A stretch of DNA of 64,000 nt from Chaetoceros tenuissimus (lineage: Eukaryota > Bacillariophyta > Thalassiosirophyceae > Chaetocerotales > Chaetocerotaceae), in contig BLLK01000058.1 of the NCBI GenBank assembly GCA_021927905.1, positions 372,001 through 436,000 of the forward strand, written 5' to 3'. The notes below the pieces were generated by a model. That model was given only the letters and a program-made list of their open reading frames with translations. It did no database searches and had not been told where the DNA came from. A program made the translations under genes and the position numbers. Shown piece by piece: positions 10,168-22,967 of this stretch. The stretch's first letter is position 1, and each line of letters begins with the position of its first letter.

Positions 10168-12402
10168 ATGTCGAAGTCTTTGTCTACCAAAAAGCCGTCC
10201 AAGGATGCAATCTCGAAAATGGTATATCATGACGACACAGAGGCAAATGAAGAATGCAGTATCTTCGTGAAAGTCAGTAACGTAAGAAGAAGTCAGTATG
10301 GGAGTTGCTTTTATACGTGTCAGTTATCTGATGAAGAGTTTGAAGTAAATGGTTTGATTTATTTACCTTCTAGAGATTCGGCAGAATCTATGTGGAGGTT
10401 TCGTCATTCTTTGTTGAAAGTGAATGGATATATTACAAGTGCAGGCAATATAATTCTCAGATCGATATCTGATAATCGGCAGACCAGAAAGAGCAATGTC
10501 TCTCGTGATGGAGATAATCATAGGCAGGGTACAAATGAATTCATACTGTGTGTTGTTTCTTTTGACATTATCGAGCAAGTAGAATTCTCAAGGACAGATT
10601 CTGTGCCTGTATATTCCAACTCAGAAAATGAAGGAAACAAGAAACTGCCTAGTTTACCAAATAGATCTAAAATTCCAGGAAGCCGGATTGCAAATACAAT
10701 GCGGGAACTATCAAATTGCTTCACGGAAGAAGAATTAGTTGGGATCTCTAATTTCAGCAATGACGCAAATAGAATCAAGGAAAAATGTGATCAAATCTCA
10801 TCATTTATTACCAGTCACAAGGCAATTATTGCTTTGCATCAAAATATGTCATTGCAAAACACTGTAGCTCAGTCTGGAGAAGAGCGAAAGGAGGAGGTCA
10901 ATAATAGCAATAACTACATCAAGGCAGTCACAGAATTTTCAGAGGCACAAATTACACGACAAATTGCATCCTTGGATTCTGCAACTTCTGTACCAAATTC
11001 AAAGAAAGCATTGGAACAATATATCAATTCCTTAAAATATGCCATTGAAAATGCACAATCAGGTAGTGCAGTGGATGTGGCACTTCTTTCTAAACTTCAT
11101 CGCACGTTGGGTGAGTCAATAATTGAAGACGCAGGGGAGCCAAGGAAGAAGCAAGTTAGAGCTGGAAAAACTATGTTTACTCCTATAGATGATGTCAAGT
11201 CGCAACTAGATGAGTATATATCTTTATTGCGAGATCTAGAAGATAAAATGTCTTTCGGAAATTCTTCAGATTCGAGTAAAGGACTGAGTCTGGTTCTATT
11301 TGCATCTGTAGCACTATTTGTACTTTGTGATATCCATCCCTTCCGAGATGGAAATGGTCGATTGGCGAGAATAATGAGTAACTTTGCTATGGTAAAGTGT
11401 GGCTTACCGTTTGTGGTAAACATCTTTGCAACTCCATTACAGCGATCCGAATATGTTCGTGCATTACAAATTACAAGAAGAAACGCAAGGATCGCTTCTG
11501 TTGGACTCGTGAGTCCCAATGTGTTTTCATTATTTAGACGGCAGATTGGAGTTATGGGACCTATAGTCAATGTGCTTTTAGATAGAATATTGAAAGCATG
11601 CATTGAGTGTCAGGAAGTAATTCAGGAAAAGAATAAATTGGAATCTGAAAACTTGGAGGCTGTCGCAGCGAGAAAGTTTAGAGAAAAAGCTGCAGCAGGA
11701 AATTGTCTGATTTGTATGGATGAAAATCCAAATATTGCAACACTTTGCTGTGGAAAGGCTGTGCATATCAATTGTATGGCAAAATGGTTGAGTAATCGTT
11801 TGGAATGTCCTCATTGCAGATACAACCTCCCTTCACTTCCAGCGCAAGATCTCTTACCTTCCACGCCAGTTGACCCTCCCCAGGTGCACATCTTTCCTCC
11901 AAACGATATGGAAACTACTACAACAGATGATACAACTACAAGTAGTATGGATGACGGTGTTTCGCAAACTCATGATTCAACTATGAGTGACACAGTGGAA
12001 GACACAACTGTGGATGATCAAGTAACTCAAGAAGTAAGTGAAAGTCAGATAGAAGTTGATGAAGATGACACAACAACAGATGTAATGAATGATACGGAAA
12101 GTTTTGAAGACACGACGACCACCGAAGATGATGATGTAAATGACAGCTCTGAGGTCCAAGATGAAACAATAGATGATACAACAACAACTGAATTTGAATC
12201 GAATGGCGTTGACTATGGCGATGGTGACGATCATGATACATCAAGCGAAACAATGCATGGAAATGAAAGTGGACAAACTCACGCGACATGCTATTATTAC
12301 GGATGTAGAAATAAGCCCGCGACAAACTGTTCAATGAATGCTTGTGGAAGTTGCTGTGTTCAATTCAACCCACATAGATGCTACAGACACAATGTATCGT
12401 AG
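10168..12402 (+). CDS. Fic-domain / RING-finger fusion protein
   Basis: Single exon, 744 aa. Residues about 30-105 form a predicted beta-rich N-terminal region of unknown type. A Fic domain follows, with a perfect active-site motif HPFRDGNGRLAR at about residue 390 (consensus HxFx[D/E]GNGRxxR). Fic enzymes usually transfer AMP or another phosphate-linked group to a hydroxyl side chain. Next comes a RING finger (C-L-I-C at about 512, then C-G-x-A-V-H-I-N-C and C-P-H-C near 548), the E2-binding module of ubiquitin ligases. A long Thr/Asp/Glu-rich low-complexity stretch (about 580-710, with DDTTT-like repeats) leads to a C-terminal Cys/His cluster (CYYYGCRNKP to CCVQFNPHRCYRH) that could bind zinc. 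A class II inhibitory [S/T]xxxE[G/N] motif was not found with confidence. Both catalytic modules look intact. Confidence 0.88.
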   Translation: MSKSLSTKKPSKDAISKMVYHDDTEANEECSIFVKVSNVRRSQYGSCFYTCQLSDEEFEVNGLIYLPSRDSAESMWRFRHSLLKVNGYITSAGNIILRSISDNRQTRKSNVSRDGDNHRQGTNEFILCVVSFDIIEQVEFSRTDSVPVYSNSENEGNKKLPSLPNRSKIPGSRIANTMRELSNCFTEEELVGISNFSNDANRIKEKCDQISSFITSHKAIIALHQNMSLQNTVAQSGEERKEEVNNSNNYIKAVTEFSEAQITRQIASLDSATSVPNSKKALEQYINSLKYAIENAQSGSAVDVALLSKLHRTLGESIIEDAGEPRKKQVRAGKTMFTPIDDVKSQLDEYISLLRDLEDKMSFGNSSDSSKGLSLVLFASVALFVLCDIHPFRDGNGRLARIMSNFAMVKCGLPFVVNIFATPLQRSEYVRALQITRRNARIASVGLVSPNVFSLFRRQIGVMGPIVNVLLDRILKACIECQEVIQEKNKLESENLEAVAARKFREKAAAGNCLICMDENPNIATLCCGKAVHINCMAKWLSNRLECPHCRYNLPSLPAQDLLPSTPVDPPQVHIFPPNDMETTTTDDTTTSSMDDGVSQTHDSTMSDTVEDTTVDDQVTQEVSESQIEVDEDDTTTDVMNDTESFEDTTTTEDDDVNDSSEVQDETIDDTTTTEFESNGVDYGDGDDHDTSSETMHGNESGQTHATCYYYGCRNKPATNCSMNACGSCCVQFNPHRCYRHNVS

Positions 12403-12603
12403 GAATAATAGTGTAGTTTGTACAATAAAAACTTGGTTATCCTTCCATATGCAATTGAGGTCGTAGAGGGAACTCACAAACTGACATAAGTGGAATTATA
12501 TCAATTAGCGCATGTAATAGACTCTTACAACACAGACTGGAGGCAGTTGACGCTCCTTTCATTCTAGTAAAAAATGACAATGATGATTGTCTTATTTATT
12601 TGC

Positions 12604-12607
12604 AAAA
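12604..12607 (-). terminator. Pol III terminator of the tRNA-Ile gene
   Basis: A run of four T residues on the minus strand lies 7 nt beyond the tRNA 3' end, the usual RNA polymerase III stop signal. Confidence 0.6.
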
Positions 12608-12614
12608 GTAATTC

Positions 12615-12688
12615 TAGCCTCGGTGGGGGTCGAACCCACGACCTTGGGTTTATTAGACCCACGCTCTAACCAACTGAGCTACGAAGCC
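12615..12688 (-). tRNA. tRNA-Ile (anticodon AAT)
   Basis: The minus strand folds into a full 74-nt cloverleaf: acceptor stem GGCTTCG/CGAGGCT (G-T pairs at positions 1-72 and 4-69), D arm GCTC/GAGC, anticodon stem TGGGT/ACCCA with loop CTAATAA, and T arm GTGGG/CCCAC around TTCGACC. The anticodon is AAT (read as inosine-AU), so it decodes Ile. There is no intron and the discriminator is A. Confidence 0.95.
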
Positions 12689-13007
12689 ATGTTGACAAAC
12701 GTGTCCATAATAAAAAATAGAAACTGTCTTGACTGAATGTCAAAAGTCAAAAGCAACGAAATCTTTTGTGTGTTTTTTCTTTGCCTCTTCTTTCATGTAT
12801 TGATTGCCTGATCACTACTACTTAGAACACAAAAGAATACATGGTCGTTTATTAGAACCTATTTGTGCTGTGGGGAACAATACTTATTTTTTGTTTCAGA
12901 AGAGATCAATAGTAAAGTAGCCTTGATCTAGGGAAAAATACAGGTGAAGAGTGGTGACTGGACTCCATTTCAAGTAAATAATTTAGGACTGCTTTTGGTT
13001 CACGAAA
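12689..13007. other. intergenic region upstream of TOR
   Basis: This 319-bp stretch lies between the tRNA 5' end and the TOR start codon and should contain the TOR promoter and 5' UTR. No recognisable element. Confidence 0.4.
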
Positions 13008-16000
13008 ATGAGTAACTATCAAAATTCCTATCATCGGAACTACACATCTCCACTAGAGGAATTGCTTAGTAAACTTCGGAGAAAATATGTTGCTGCTGCA
13101 GGGCCTCAACTTCATGGCTTTGGAAGAGACTCGACGTCTCAGATTTATGGAACAAATGATTTGTCAAATTTAGATTTTAACTCTCCACTTTTTCCGACTG
13201 ACTTTGAGGAGGGAGATGGTATGGAACAGAAGACAAATAACGAAGAAGAAAGGAATATGGAAAGGATTGAACGAAGGAGATCTTCCATGATGATGGTTAG
13301 GACATCATCTATGCATTTTTCTAGAAGAAAGTCTTCTATTGCACACCACCGATCGTCAATATCAAGTCTTGGGAGTAATATTGGCAATCTTAGTCCTCGT
13401 ACTGCAAGTAAAGTTGGACATCGCGGATCTATGAGTAACTTTTCAACAGCAGGATCACTTATTGATAGTGGTGTCATAACAGTTCATGGCTCAGTCAATT
13501 CGAGTACAATGCCTAATTCATCGTTTTTAGATCAAAAGACAGCGTTTCTGGAATGTACCACAAGATATAGAAGTGGTATTTCATCTACTTGTCATGCAGA
13601 AAACTTGTTTGCATGTGCCCCTCATCTTCGTCATATGACACAATCATCTGCTGATATGTTGAGCAGTGGATCGTCCTCTCGTAATCCTATAGCTGCATTT
13701 GTGAATGAATTAACTAGGTCAGGTGAAGCCACTTCTGAATCAAAGGATGGAACTGGTACTCTTATTTCTGATTATAGATCATCGTTGAATAGAAAGCATA
13801 CAAATACAGTAGTTGCGAGAGAATTGGCTACATTTGTTAGAGTGCTTGCGAATGAAATGTCTCATGAAGAATTTGCAGCAGTCGAAGCTGAGATTTTTTC
13901 TGATATTTTGAAATTTATGCATTCAAGTGATTGCAATAAAAGGCTTGCAGGTATTGCAGCACTGGATGCTCTCATAGGTGTAACTAGTGCTGATGAGGAA
14001 AAGAAGATCACAAAGTTTAGCAAAAACCTAAATGATAGTCTTTTCAAGGCTTCAAATGTTGACTATGAATTTCTTGCCGAGGTAACCAAAGCCCTAGGGA
14101 AGATGACTTTTGGTGGCACCAATGTGGACTATATTGAAACTGTAATCAAGCGTGTACCTGAGTGGTTAAAGAGAGATAGATCTGATCGAAGGTAAGAGCG
14201 CCATGCCATTCTGTGGATATTCTAAAAAGTTCCAAACATATTTTTTCTCACACTTTCAAAAGATTGGCAGCTGTTTTGACTGTCAAAGAATTAGCTCAGA
14301 ATGCACCTGCAACATTCTATTCCAAAACAAATCAACTCTCAATAGGAAAAGAAGGAGACACTAACGATATGGTATCACAATTATCGATTCTTAGCCAGGA
14401 AGGTGGTACCAATGCATTCATTTCTCAAATATTTCCAGTTCTTTTAGATCCACAACCAATCGTCCGTGTCTGTGCTGCAGATGCGCTTGCAGAATGCCTG
14501 GAGGTTATTGTTGATCCGAGTCGTAAGCACCATTCCACGACGAGAACATTATGTAAAGTTTATTCTTTCATCATGAAAGTTTTTAATGAGAAGAATACAT
14601 CTAAGAAACGTAATCACCACGATAATGCAAAAATTGAAGCAGCTCAACATGCTGCTTTACTAGTTATCGGTGACTTACTTGAACTACCTTTGGACTTCAT
14701 GCTACCAAGATTTGATGAAGCCTGTAAAGCAGCTTTGTCTCTAATGAATCATCCAAAGGCATTGATACGAGTGGAGGTGATTCGTTTATTGGTAAGTAAA
14801 ACTATTGGACCGTGACTCCTCATGCACAAACCTTTTTACTAATATTTGAACTTCGAAAAAAAAGCCGAGACTTGCTAGGAAATGTCCTGGACCATTCAGA
14901 AGGAGATATTTGGAAACAAGCTTAGAGTATATTATGCACTCAGCAAAATCTTTACCAACTGCAAGATCTTCAATTGACTTGAGACCAACAGCATACTTTG
15001 CACTTGGCCAACTCATCCTGGCTGTTTGTGAACATGAAAGTGGCGGGTGCTTTGTACCCGAGAAAACACTACAATTTTACAATGTTGATAATGAAAGGGA
15101 AGGTTCTTTCAACACAAACGTCACAGAAACGTCATATAGAATGAAGGCAGGAGATATCTATTCTAATATGAGTGACATATTCTCTCTTATCTGTGAAGGC
15201 ATGCAAACAGTTAAAATTGAAGCTCTTCATTGTGGTGCAGATGTCATCGAAGCTCTTGGATCCTATTCTGAATCATTTATAGATGAGACCTTAGATGCTA
15301 TGTTCCTATCTGGACTTAGTGATGATCTTATTTCATGCTTGAAGTCGATTGCGGGGTCTTTGCCTTCAAAAGCGTATGAAATTGAAAATAGATTATTACA
15401 GGAGCTGTCAACCATTCTTGCAGGAACTACACATGTGAAAGACATTTGCGATCCTCTATATGTGTCTCCTTTTGATAATGACGACGATAATGATGTTTTC
15501 ATTTCTTATAATCAGCGGCTATCCCCAAATGTGTCCATTAATTTGAGAGAAAATCCCGAAACGATACAAAAGTTATTACTCAGTTTAAGAACTCTGCGAT
15601 CATTTGGCAATATCCAGAGTAGAAAAGGATTAAGTCTACTACCGTTTGTTAGAGATGCAGTTGCACAATATCTATCCCATCCCTCTGTCGATGTTCGGAG
15701 AGAGGCTGCTTTGACATGTTGTTTTCTACTATTGCCTGTACGCGATGAAGAAACTTCGTCTATGACTTCAGAACCGAGGCTTGGAACCGTCTCGATGCTT
15801 CTGTTAGAAGAGGTACTACAGAAATTACTCAGAGTGGCAGTATCAGATTCATCGTTCATAATTAGAAATTGCATCATTCGTGCCTTTGACGAGAGGTACG
15901 ACCCTTATCTTTGCCAGACTCATCTCCTCCCCCCTCTCTTTCTACTAATGCAAGACGAGTCATTGGTAGTAAAAGCTGCAACCTTGGAATTACTTGGGAG

Positions 16001-19000
16001 ATTGGCAAGTATTAATCCGGGTCCATTACTTCCAGAGATGCGTCGAGTACTGATTCAGCTCATTTCAGAACTGAAATGTAGTGGAGACACAAACTGTGGA
16101 AAGGAAGCTGCAACACGTTTACTTATAGTATTCTTCAGAGCAAATGCTCTCCATCGACTCGTTCATCCATTCTTGCACTCTATTATAGAGGTCCTTCCAT
16201 TGAAGGGTCATGCTCCACGTGTAACTGTAGCTGCACTAGATGCTCTAGGTGAACTTGCTTCTGTTGTGAAAGAAGAGCTGAAGCCATGGATGCATCAGCT
16301 ATTACCTCATATTATGGAAATCATTCAAGATTCTAGCAGCTCGAACAAACAAAAGACAGGATTTAGATCTTTAGGATTACTCGCTGGAAATACAGGTTGT
16401 GTTATAGATTTGTATCTAGATTATCCCCGTCTTCTATCTCAGGCTTCGTCAATCCTACCTCGTGTCAGAAGAGCTCCCTGGGACTTACGCCAGGAAGTTA
16501 TTCGAACATATGGTATACTAGGTAAGAGATCAAGGTTTGTTCCATTAACTCAAAATATGCGTACCAGCCATATCTGAACATTATTGTTTAAGGTGCATTG
16601 GATCCCGATCGCTTTGTGACTAGGGATTCCTCAGTTCGAAAAACAAGTAGTGGGTATTTTGTGAATCCTGACGAATCAAACGTGGACATCGAAAAAGTAA
16701 GATATACTAGAGGGCAAAATTTAGTGTCTCTACCAGCTGCTTCAGGCATCTCTTTCCCTGTATCTCGTAGAATTGGATTTTCCACTGTTGACAATCGATT
16801 CGAAAAATCACAGATGTCAGATACTAAGGATACATCTCAAAAAAGAGAAGAAATAAGCGAAGACAAAAGTGACGATGACGACCCTGCACATCTCTACATG
16901 TATGAATTATATACTATGAATGCACAACCTGTTTCTAAGATTTCTCCTGCTCCAAGGCTCACTCCCGCACACCCAGAATTTTATGCGACTGTTGCATTAC
17001 AAGCTTTAACTTCAATTCTCAAGGATCCCACGCTGTCAGTATATCATCAAATTGCTATGCAGGCGATAATGTTCATTTTTGACTCTCTTGGACTTAGATG
17101 TGTCCAATTTTTGCGTGGGATTGTTCCTCATATTTTATACACCGCGCGTGCTTGTGGGCAGGCAACATTACGTGAAGCATTATTGAAGCAGATTGCACGC
17201 CTTAGTTCGATTGTTAAGGACAACTTGAAACCTTATGTTCCTGGTATATTTGAAGTTATCGAAGAATTCTGGGACTCTCAGCACCTGAAAACAATACTGA
17301 AACTTATTGAAATGATAGCAGTAGGAGTGCCCTCTGCATTCAAACAGTATATTTCTCTCATTATTTCAAAGTTTTTGGCAACCTTGAATGAATTCCAGTC
17401 CGGTAGTTGGACAAAAAGCCCTCAGAGCGCCAATGAAGCATTCACTCGTTTACACTTAATTCTTGAAAGTATTCGCAATTTGAGAGAAAGTATCGTGGCC
17501 TACACTCATGTAATAATACCGGCTCTGTTGAAATTGGTAGACTCACTCATAAATCCATCAATGCATTTCGGGATTAGGAATGAAAAGTGTTCTACTTTAG
17601 CTATATACACAATCAAGACTGTGTCATTACTTCTAAGAACCAACACAACAAATGCATTGAAGGGACAAGGCGAGCAAATGCCTGCTCTTGCTGCCCAACC
17701 TCTTATCCGAATGCTTGCTGCTAATACTGAAGCAAATAAAGAGGTTGGAATTTTGCTTATTGAGGCCATAAAGGTATGTGCAGTAAAGATAGGAAAATCA
17801 CGATGGTTGCCTTTGTATCATCTATCTGCTCGCAATGCAATATTTGAATGGCACAAAAAATACTATACTTTTACATCTGAAGAGGAGGAACAAAATGCTA
17901 TAGCAGCAAGAAAACACAATTGCTTAAGAGAATATGATGAACTTATTCAAGGCTTTGTGTCAATGCGCAAATTGGATGAGCTTTCCTTGACTGAGAGACT
18001 TGACAAGGATATTCAGCAAAAAGGGATTGATTCATCTAACCATCATCCACAGATAAATGATTTAGCTCCAGTTCCACAAAGTAAAGTCCAGCAACTTTCA
18101 CAATTGAATCTGTCTAGATCCTGGGACGTTTCTCAGAAACAAACCCGAGAAGATTGGGATGAATGGATGAGACATTTTGCGATTCAATTACTTCGTGAAT
18201 CCCCGTCGACTGCACTGAGGGCGACGGCCGAACTTGCTTATGCATACCAGCCGTTAGCTCGAGAACTCTTCAGTGCTGCATTCTCCTGCTGTTGGGCTTC
18301 TTTGGACGAGGAATACCGCATGGGTTTGATCCAAGCTCTGAAAACCGCATTTTTCGCAGACATATCACCAGAAATATTACAAACCCTGCTAAATCTAGCT
18401 GAATTTGCCGAGAGAGATGGAATTCCAGGTGGTGGACTGCCTATTGAAATTGACGTTCTAGCAGAACTAGCCTTGAAATGCAGAAGTTATGCCAAAGCAC
18501 TTCATTACAAAGAAAGGGAGCATGCACAAGGCGGAAAGGGGAATTGTATCGAAGATTTGATAACAATTAATAGGAAGTTAGACCTTCCAGAAGCTGCTCT
18601 GGGTGTCCTGAAAGCTGCGCAATCGGAACTTGAAAAGTCGGGTACTAAGTCTTGGGACATGCTGTATAGGAAATCAATAATGAACAAAAAACGAACTGAA
18701 TTTTCGTCGAGAATTTTCCATCGGCACCAAGGTGAAGGCTTAGCATACAGTGTAATGTCGACCGCTGATGAGATTGCAGCAAAGGGGACTGGGGCATGGT
18801 CTGGTGTCGAGATGCAAGAGAGTTGGTTGGCGAAACTAGGAAGCTGGGCCGATGCCTTAGCACTTTTTGAGAGTAGGCTCGAGGAAAACCCATCTGATAT
18901 TGAGGCTGTTCTAGGCTGTATGAATTGTCTTGATGCAAGAGGTGAATGGAAGAAGGTGCTTGAACTATCAAATAGAAGCTTCCATGCATTGACTGCAAGT

Positions 19001-22000
19001 GATACATCATATCGTGAATATAGGAAAGCGACCAAATTTTGCGCTCAGGCTTCGTGGAGGCTGGGAAAATGGGATGATCTTGAGAAATATTCATCGAGTC
19101 TACTAGAAGATAGATTTGACATCTTTCCAGGTTCTTCGAGACCAGACTTCGATGGGTCTTTTTTCAGCGCTATTTTGAATATTCATAGAAAGCGTTGGAA
19201 TCTAGCAGCCAAATTCATCGACGATGCTCGACAATCAATGGACTCTAGATTTACTGCCCTCATGAGTGAGTCTAGGAAACGGGCCTATCCAAGTATGGTT
19301 ACGGCCCAAATTCTTTCTGAAATGGAAGAAATTATTTCCTTTCGTAAACTTGAAGAAAGATCACTGGATAGTGTTGATAAACATATTGCGAATAAGGAAG
19401 ATGTTGAAGATGCTAGAGCTCGTCTTGTTGACGTTTGGAGAAAACGCTTGGAAGGATGTAGAGTTGACGCGGAGGTGCATTCTTCCATAATGGCAGTTAG
19501 ATCTCTTGTCTTGGGACCCATGGATGAGGTTGAAGCAACACTTACTCTTAGCAATTTATCTCGTCAAGCTCAAAAATACAAATTGAGTGAAAGAGTCCTT
19601 TTGGAACCTTTAGAACAACTGGGGGCTGATCTTCAATCTGTACTTTTTGGCTTTGAAATACCAAGTAATTTATCTCTTGGTCTTTTAAAAAGCAGGCATG
19701 CACCATTAGTAAATTCAACATTCCCGTTGAAAGATATTGTGTCCTCTGATGCGGGTTTTTTCTTACCTCTATATAATTTACAGCATCAATCTTTTTCAAA
19801 ACATCTCGCACAGATTGCTGGAGGAGTGACAAGGTAAGTTTTGAAATTATTTTGTCAGACAACTGTTTTTGCCATATCTCACAAGTTTATAGTCTTCGCA
19901 CTCAGCATCGCCTTTATTACGCTTATGTGAAAAATTTATGGGTAATGAATAATCGTGATGAAGCCCTGCACAGACTCGAAAAATTGGCTGATATTGTGGA
20001 TTTAGTTGCACATACATTAGATCCCAAGTCAAAAGATCTCAGAGTATCCTGCTGGTTAAAATTGGGAGAGTGGAAGATAAGCTCAAAGAACAGTCACATT
20101 TTCTCATTGCCAAAGCACACTCAATATGAGGCTCTTGTGTCTTTCAAGCGTGCGACGTATGAAAATGTGAATTGCTACAAGGCTTGGCACAAATGGGCTC
20201 TAATGAACTTTCGACTAGCGCAGCAACAAGATGAGAATCGACACAACATATTACGGAATTCCAATAATCGATCGGTAAGACTTCCTCAAAATAGTGACTG
20301 TAGTTTGACATTACAGAGTCATGTAGTAGCTGCAGTACAAGGATTTGTAAAGGCAACATGTCTAGGCACGAAAAGATGGAGTGCATCCGTTCAGCAAGAT
20401 CTACTGAACTTCTTGTCTTGTCTTTTTAAATACGGTCATGTACACGAAGTTGCGAGAGTAATAAATTTAGAGATCAAAGAAGTTCATCTTGAAGCTTGGC
20501 TTGGTGTCTTGCCTCAGTTACTTGCAAGAATTCACATTAAAGATCCTTCTGTTAGATCAATACTCCATTCTCTTCTTAGCAGACTTGGGAAGAAGCATCC
20601 GCAAGCTTTGATGTATCCCCTATCAGTTCTTGTAAAAAGTCCCGTTCAAGAAAGAAAAGATGCAGCTGAGAGCTTGATGAACTCATTGAAGAAGCACTCT
20701 TTTGCATTAGTAGAGGACGCCTTAATGGTTTCGTCTGAACTAATACGAGTTGCTATCCTATGGCTTGAACAGTGGCATGAAGGACTAGAAGATGCATCCA
20801 GACTATATTTTGGAGAGGGGAATGTTGCTGGAATGTTGGATGTGTTGCTACCTCTGCACGAAACTTTGGAACGCGGACCATCTACAAAACGTGAACAAGA
20901 TTTTCATCTAACTTTTGGTAGGAATCTTGCAGATGCATACACCTTTGTTAAAGAATATATTCGTTTAATTGAGGTAGATGGAGGAACCATTCCTACTCAT
21001 GGAGGTTTCTTGAATACAGGCGACAATCAAGTAATGATCAATTCCTCCCAAAAGGAAGAAGCTGAGAACGCAATGAATGCTGCATGGGATTTATATTACG
21101 CAGTTTTCCGACAAATCAATAAACAGCTGCCAGGCCTTACCACTCTTGAGCTGAGTCATTGTTCACCAGCACTACTTAATGCTAATAATTTGGAGCTCGG
21201 GGTGCCGGGATCATACAAAGTAAGTTTCGTTAGATCAATCCATTTTTATCAAACAATACAAGATTAACATTTCTGAACTTCATTTATAGGTCGATGGAAG
21301 TTTCGTAAAGATTGACGGTTTTCATTCCTCTGTTCAAGTTATCACCAGCAAGCAAAGGCCACGAAAGATAGTTCTAAGAGGGGGAGATGGTAAAGATTAT
21401 GTTTTCTTGCTCAAAGGACATGAAGATCTGAGACAAGACGAGAGAGTTATGCAATTATTTGGTCTCGTTAATGCTCTTCTTGCAAGAGACACAAGAACGA
21501 ATAATCACGATCTTAATATTCAAAGGTACACTATCACTCCCTTATCTCATAACGCAGGAATTGTCGGTTGGGTTCCACATTGTGACACTATTCATAGTTT
21601 GATTAGAGATTACCGCCAAGAGAAGCGGATTCGATTGAATATGGAAAATTTTGAGATGATGCGGATTTCCCAGGATTATGAGCAACTGACTGTCATGCAA
21701 AAAGTAGAAATTTTTTCTGAAGCTTTGGATCGAACAACTGGAAAGGGTAACGATCTCCAAAATGTTCTGTGGATGAGAAGCACAAATAGTGAGGAATGGC
21801 TGGACCGCCGCACAAAGTTTACAAGAAGTATTGCAGTCATGAGTATGGTGGGTTATATTTTAGGTTTAGGAGATCGCCACCCAAGCAACCTCATGCTTGA
21901 TCAGATAAGTGGTCGTGTATTACATATTGACTTTGGAGATTGTTTTGAGGTAGCTATGCACCGAGAAAAATTCCCCGAGAAGATCCCTTTTAGATTAACT

Positions 22001-22786
22001 AGAATGCTAATCAAAGCAATGGAAGTATCAGGTATTGAAGGTAGTTACCGTGATACATGCGAGCGTACAATGACAGTATTAAGAGACAACCGAGATTCCT
22101 TGGTTGCCATGCTAGAAGCATTCGTATATGATCCATTGATAAGTTGGAGATTGTTGGGACAAAGTGCAGCAGATGGACGGGATGACAAACAAGAAGACGA
22201 CTTAGTTCGCATGAATATCGCAAGCACTGCCATCGAGGAAGAGCAGAGTCAGGACGAGGATGTTTCCAATACAATTACAAACTCAGTCCTTTCAAATGTT
22301 ACCAACCCTCGATCTGATTCAAATTCTTTTCTACAAAGGAGAATGGTACCGTCTACTAATACGAATGTTACAGGTAGTCTACACGCGTCCCAAGTTCGAT
22401 CTTTTAAGATTTACTCCGAGATGCAGAGTCTTTCTTCTAATTTGAATCTCTCATCTAGAATTGCAAGCATTGCAGGAGATGAATCGAGTAGAGCTCTTAC
22501 TGCTGAGTCTCTTTCACGTTCTCGTGTTGAGAAGAGCATACGATATCGAGAGGCAATGAACTTGGCAGGGGATGGTGATGACTCTGCGACAGAGGAAGCT
22601 CTAAATGAGAAGGCTCTCAAGGTTATCAGAAGAGTTCAAGATAAATTGTCAGGTACAGATTTTAATCCTTCATCTGAAGATTTTGACTCTTTGGACGTTC
22701 AAAATCAGGTACAGAAATTAATTGTACAAGCAACAAGCACAGAAAATTTATGCCAGCTCTTTGTTGGATGGTGTGCATTTTGGTAA
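13008..22786 (+). CDS. TOR: target of rapamycin (TOR) Ser/Thr protein kinase
   Basis: Six exons: 13008-14191, 14263-14791, 14865-16521, 16593-19833, 19893-21219 and 21290-22786 (3144 aa; introns 59-73 nt). TOR is the central PIKK-family growth kinase of the TORC complexes. A Ser-rich N-terminus precedes a long HEAT-repeat solenoid, including a GALDP block typical of TOR. The FAT region follows. The FRB domain (about residues 2480-2630) contains EQWHEGLEDASRLYFGEG and AAWDLYYAVFRQINKQLP. The kinase has RPRKIVLRGGDGKDY, the catalytic GLGDRHPSNLML and the metal-binding HIDFGDCF. FATC ends in LFVGWCAFW, matching the invariant end of TOR. FRB Ser, Trp and Phe rapamycin contacts are kept, but the usual Thr three residues before the Trp is Asn. 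At about 3144 aa it is some 600 longer than human mTOR, partly from the Ser-rich N-terminus and a long linker between kinase and FATC. Confidence 0.97.
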
Positions 22787-22967
22787 AATGAAAAAACATA
22801 ATACGTACTTTATCTTATTTCTTTTAACCTCTGCGCAAAACTAGACGCAGAGGACCATCTGCAATCTAGTTCTAGAGTGAATTTTATAGAAGCTAACAGT
22901 CTGTGGAAGAAAGCACTTTCGAGACGTCGAAAAAGAAGAAGTTGTTTTTATCAAACATAATTTAGAT

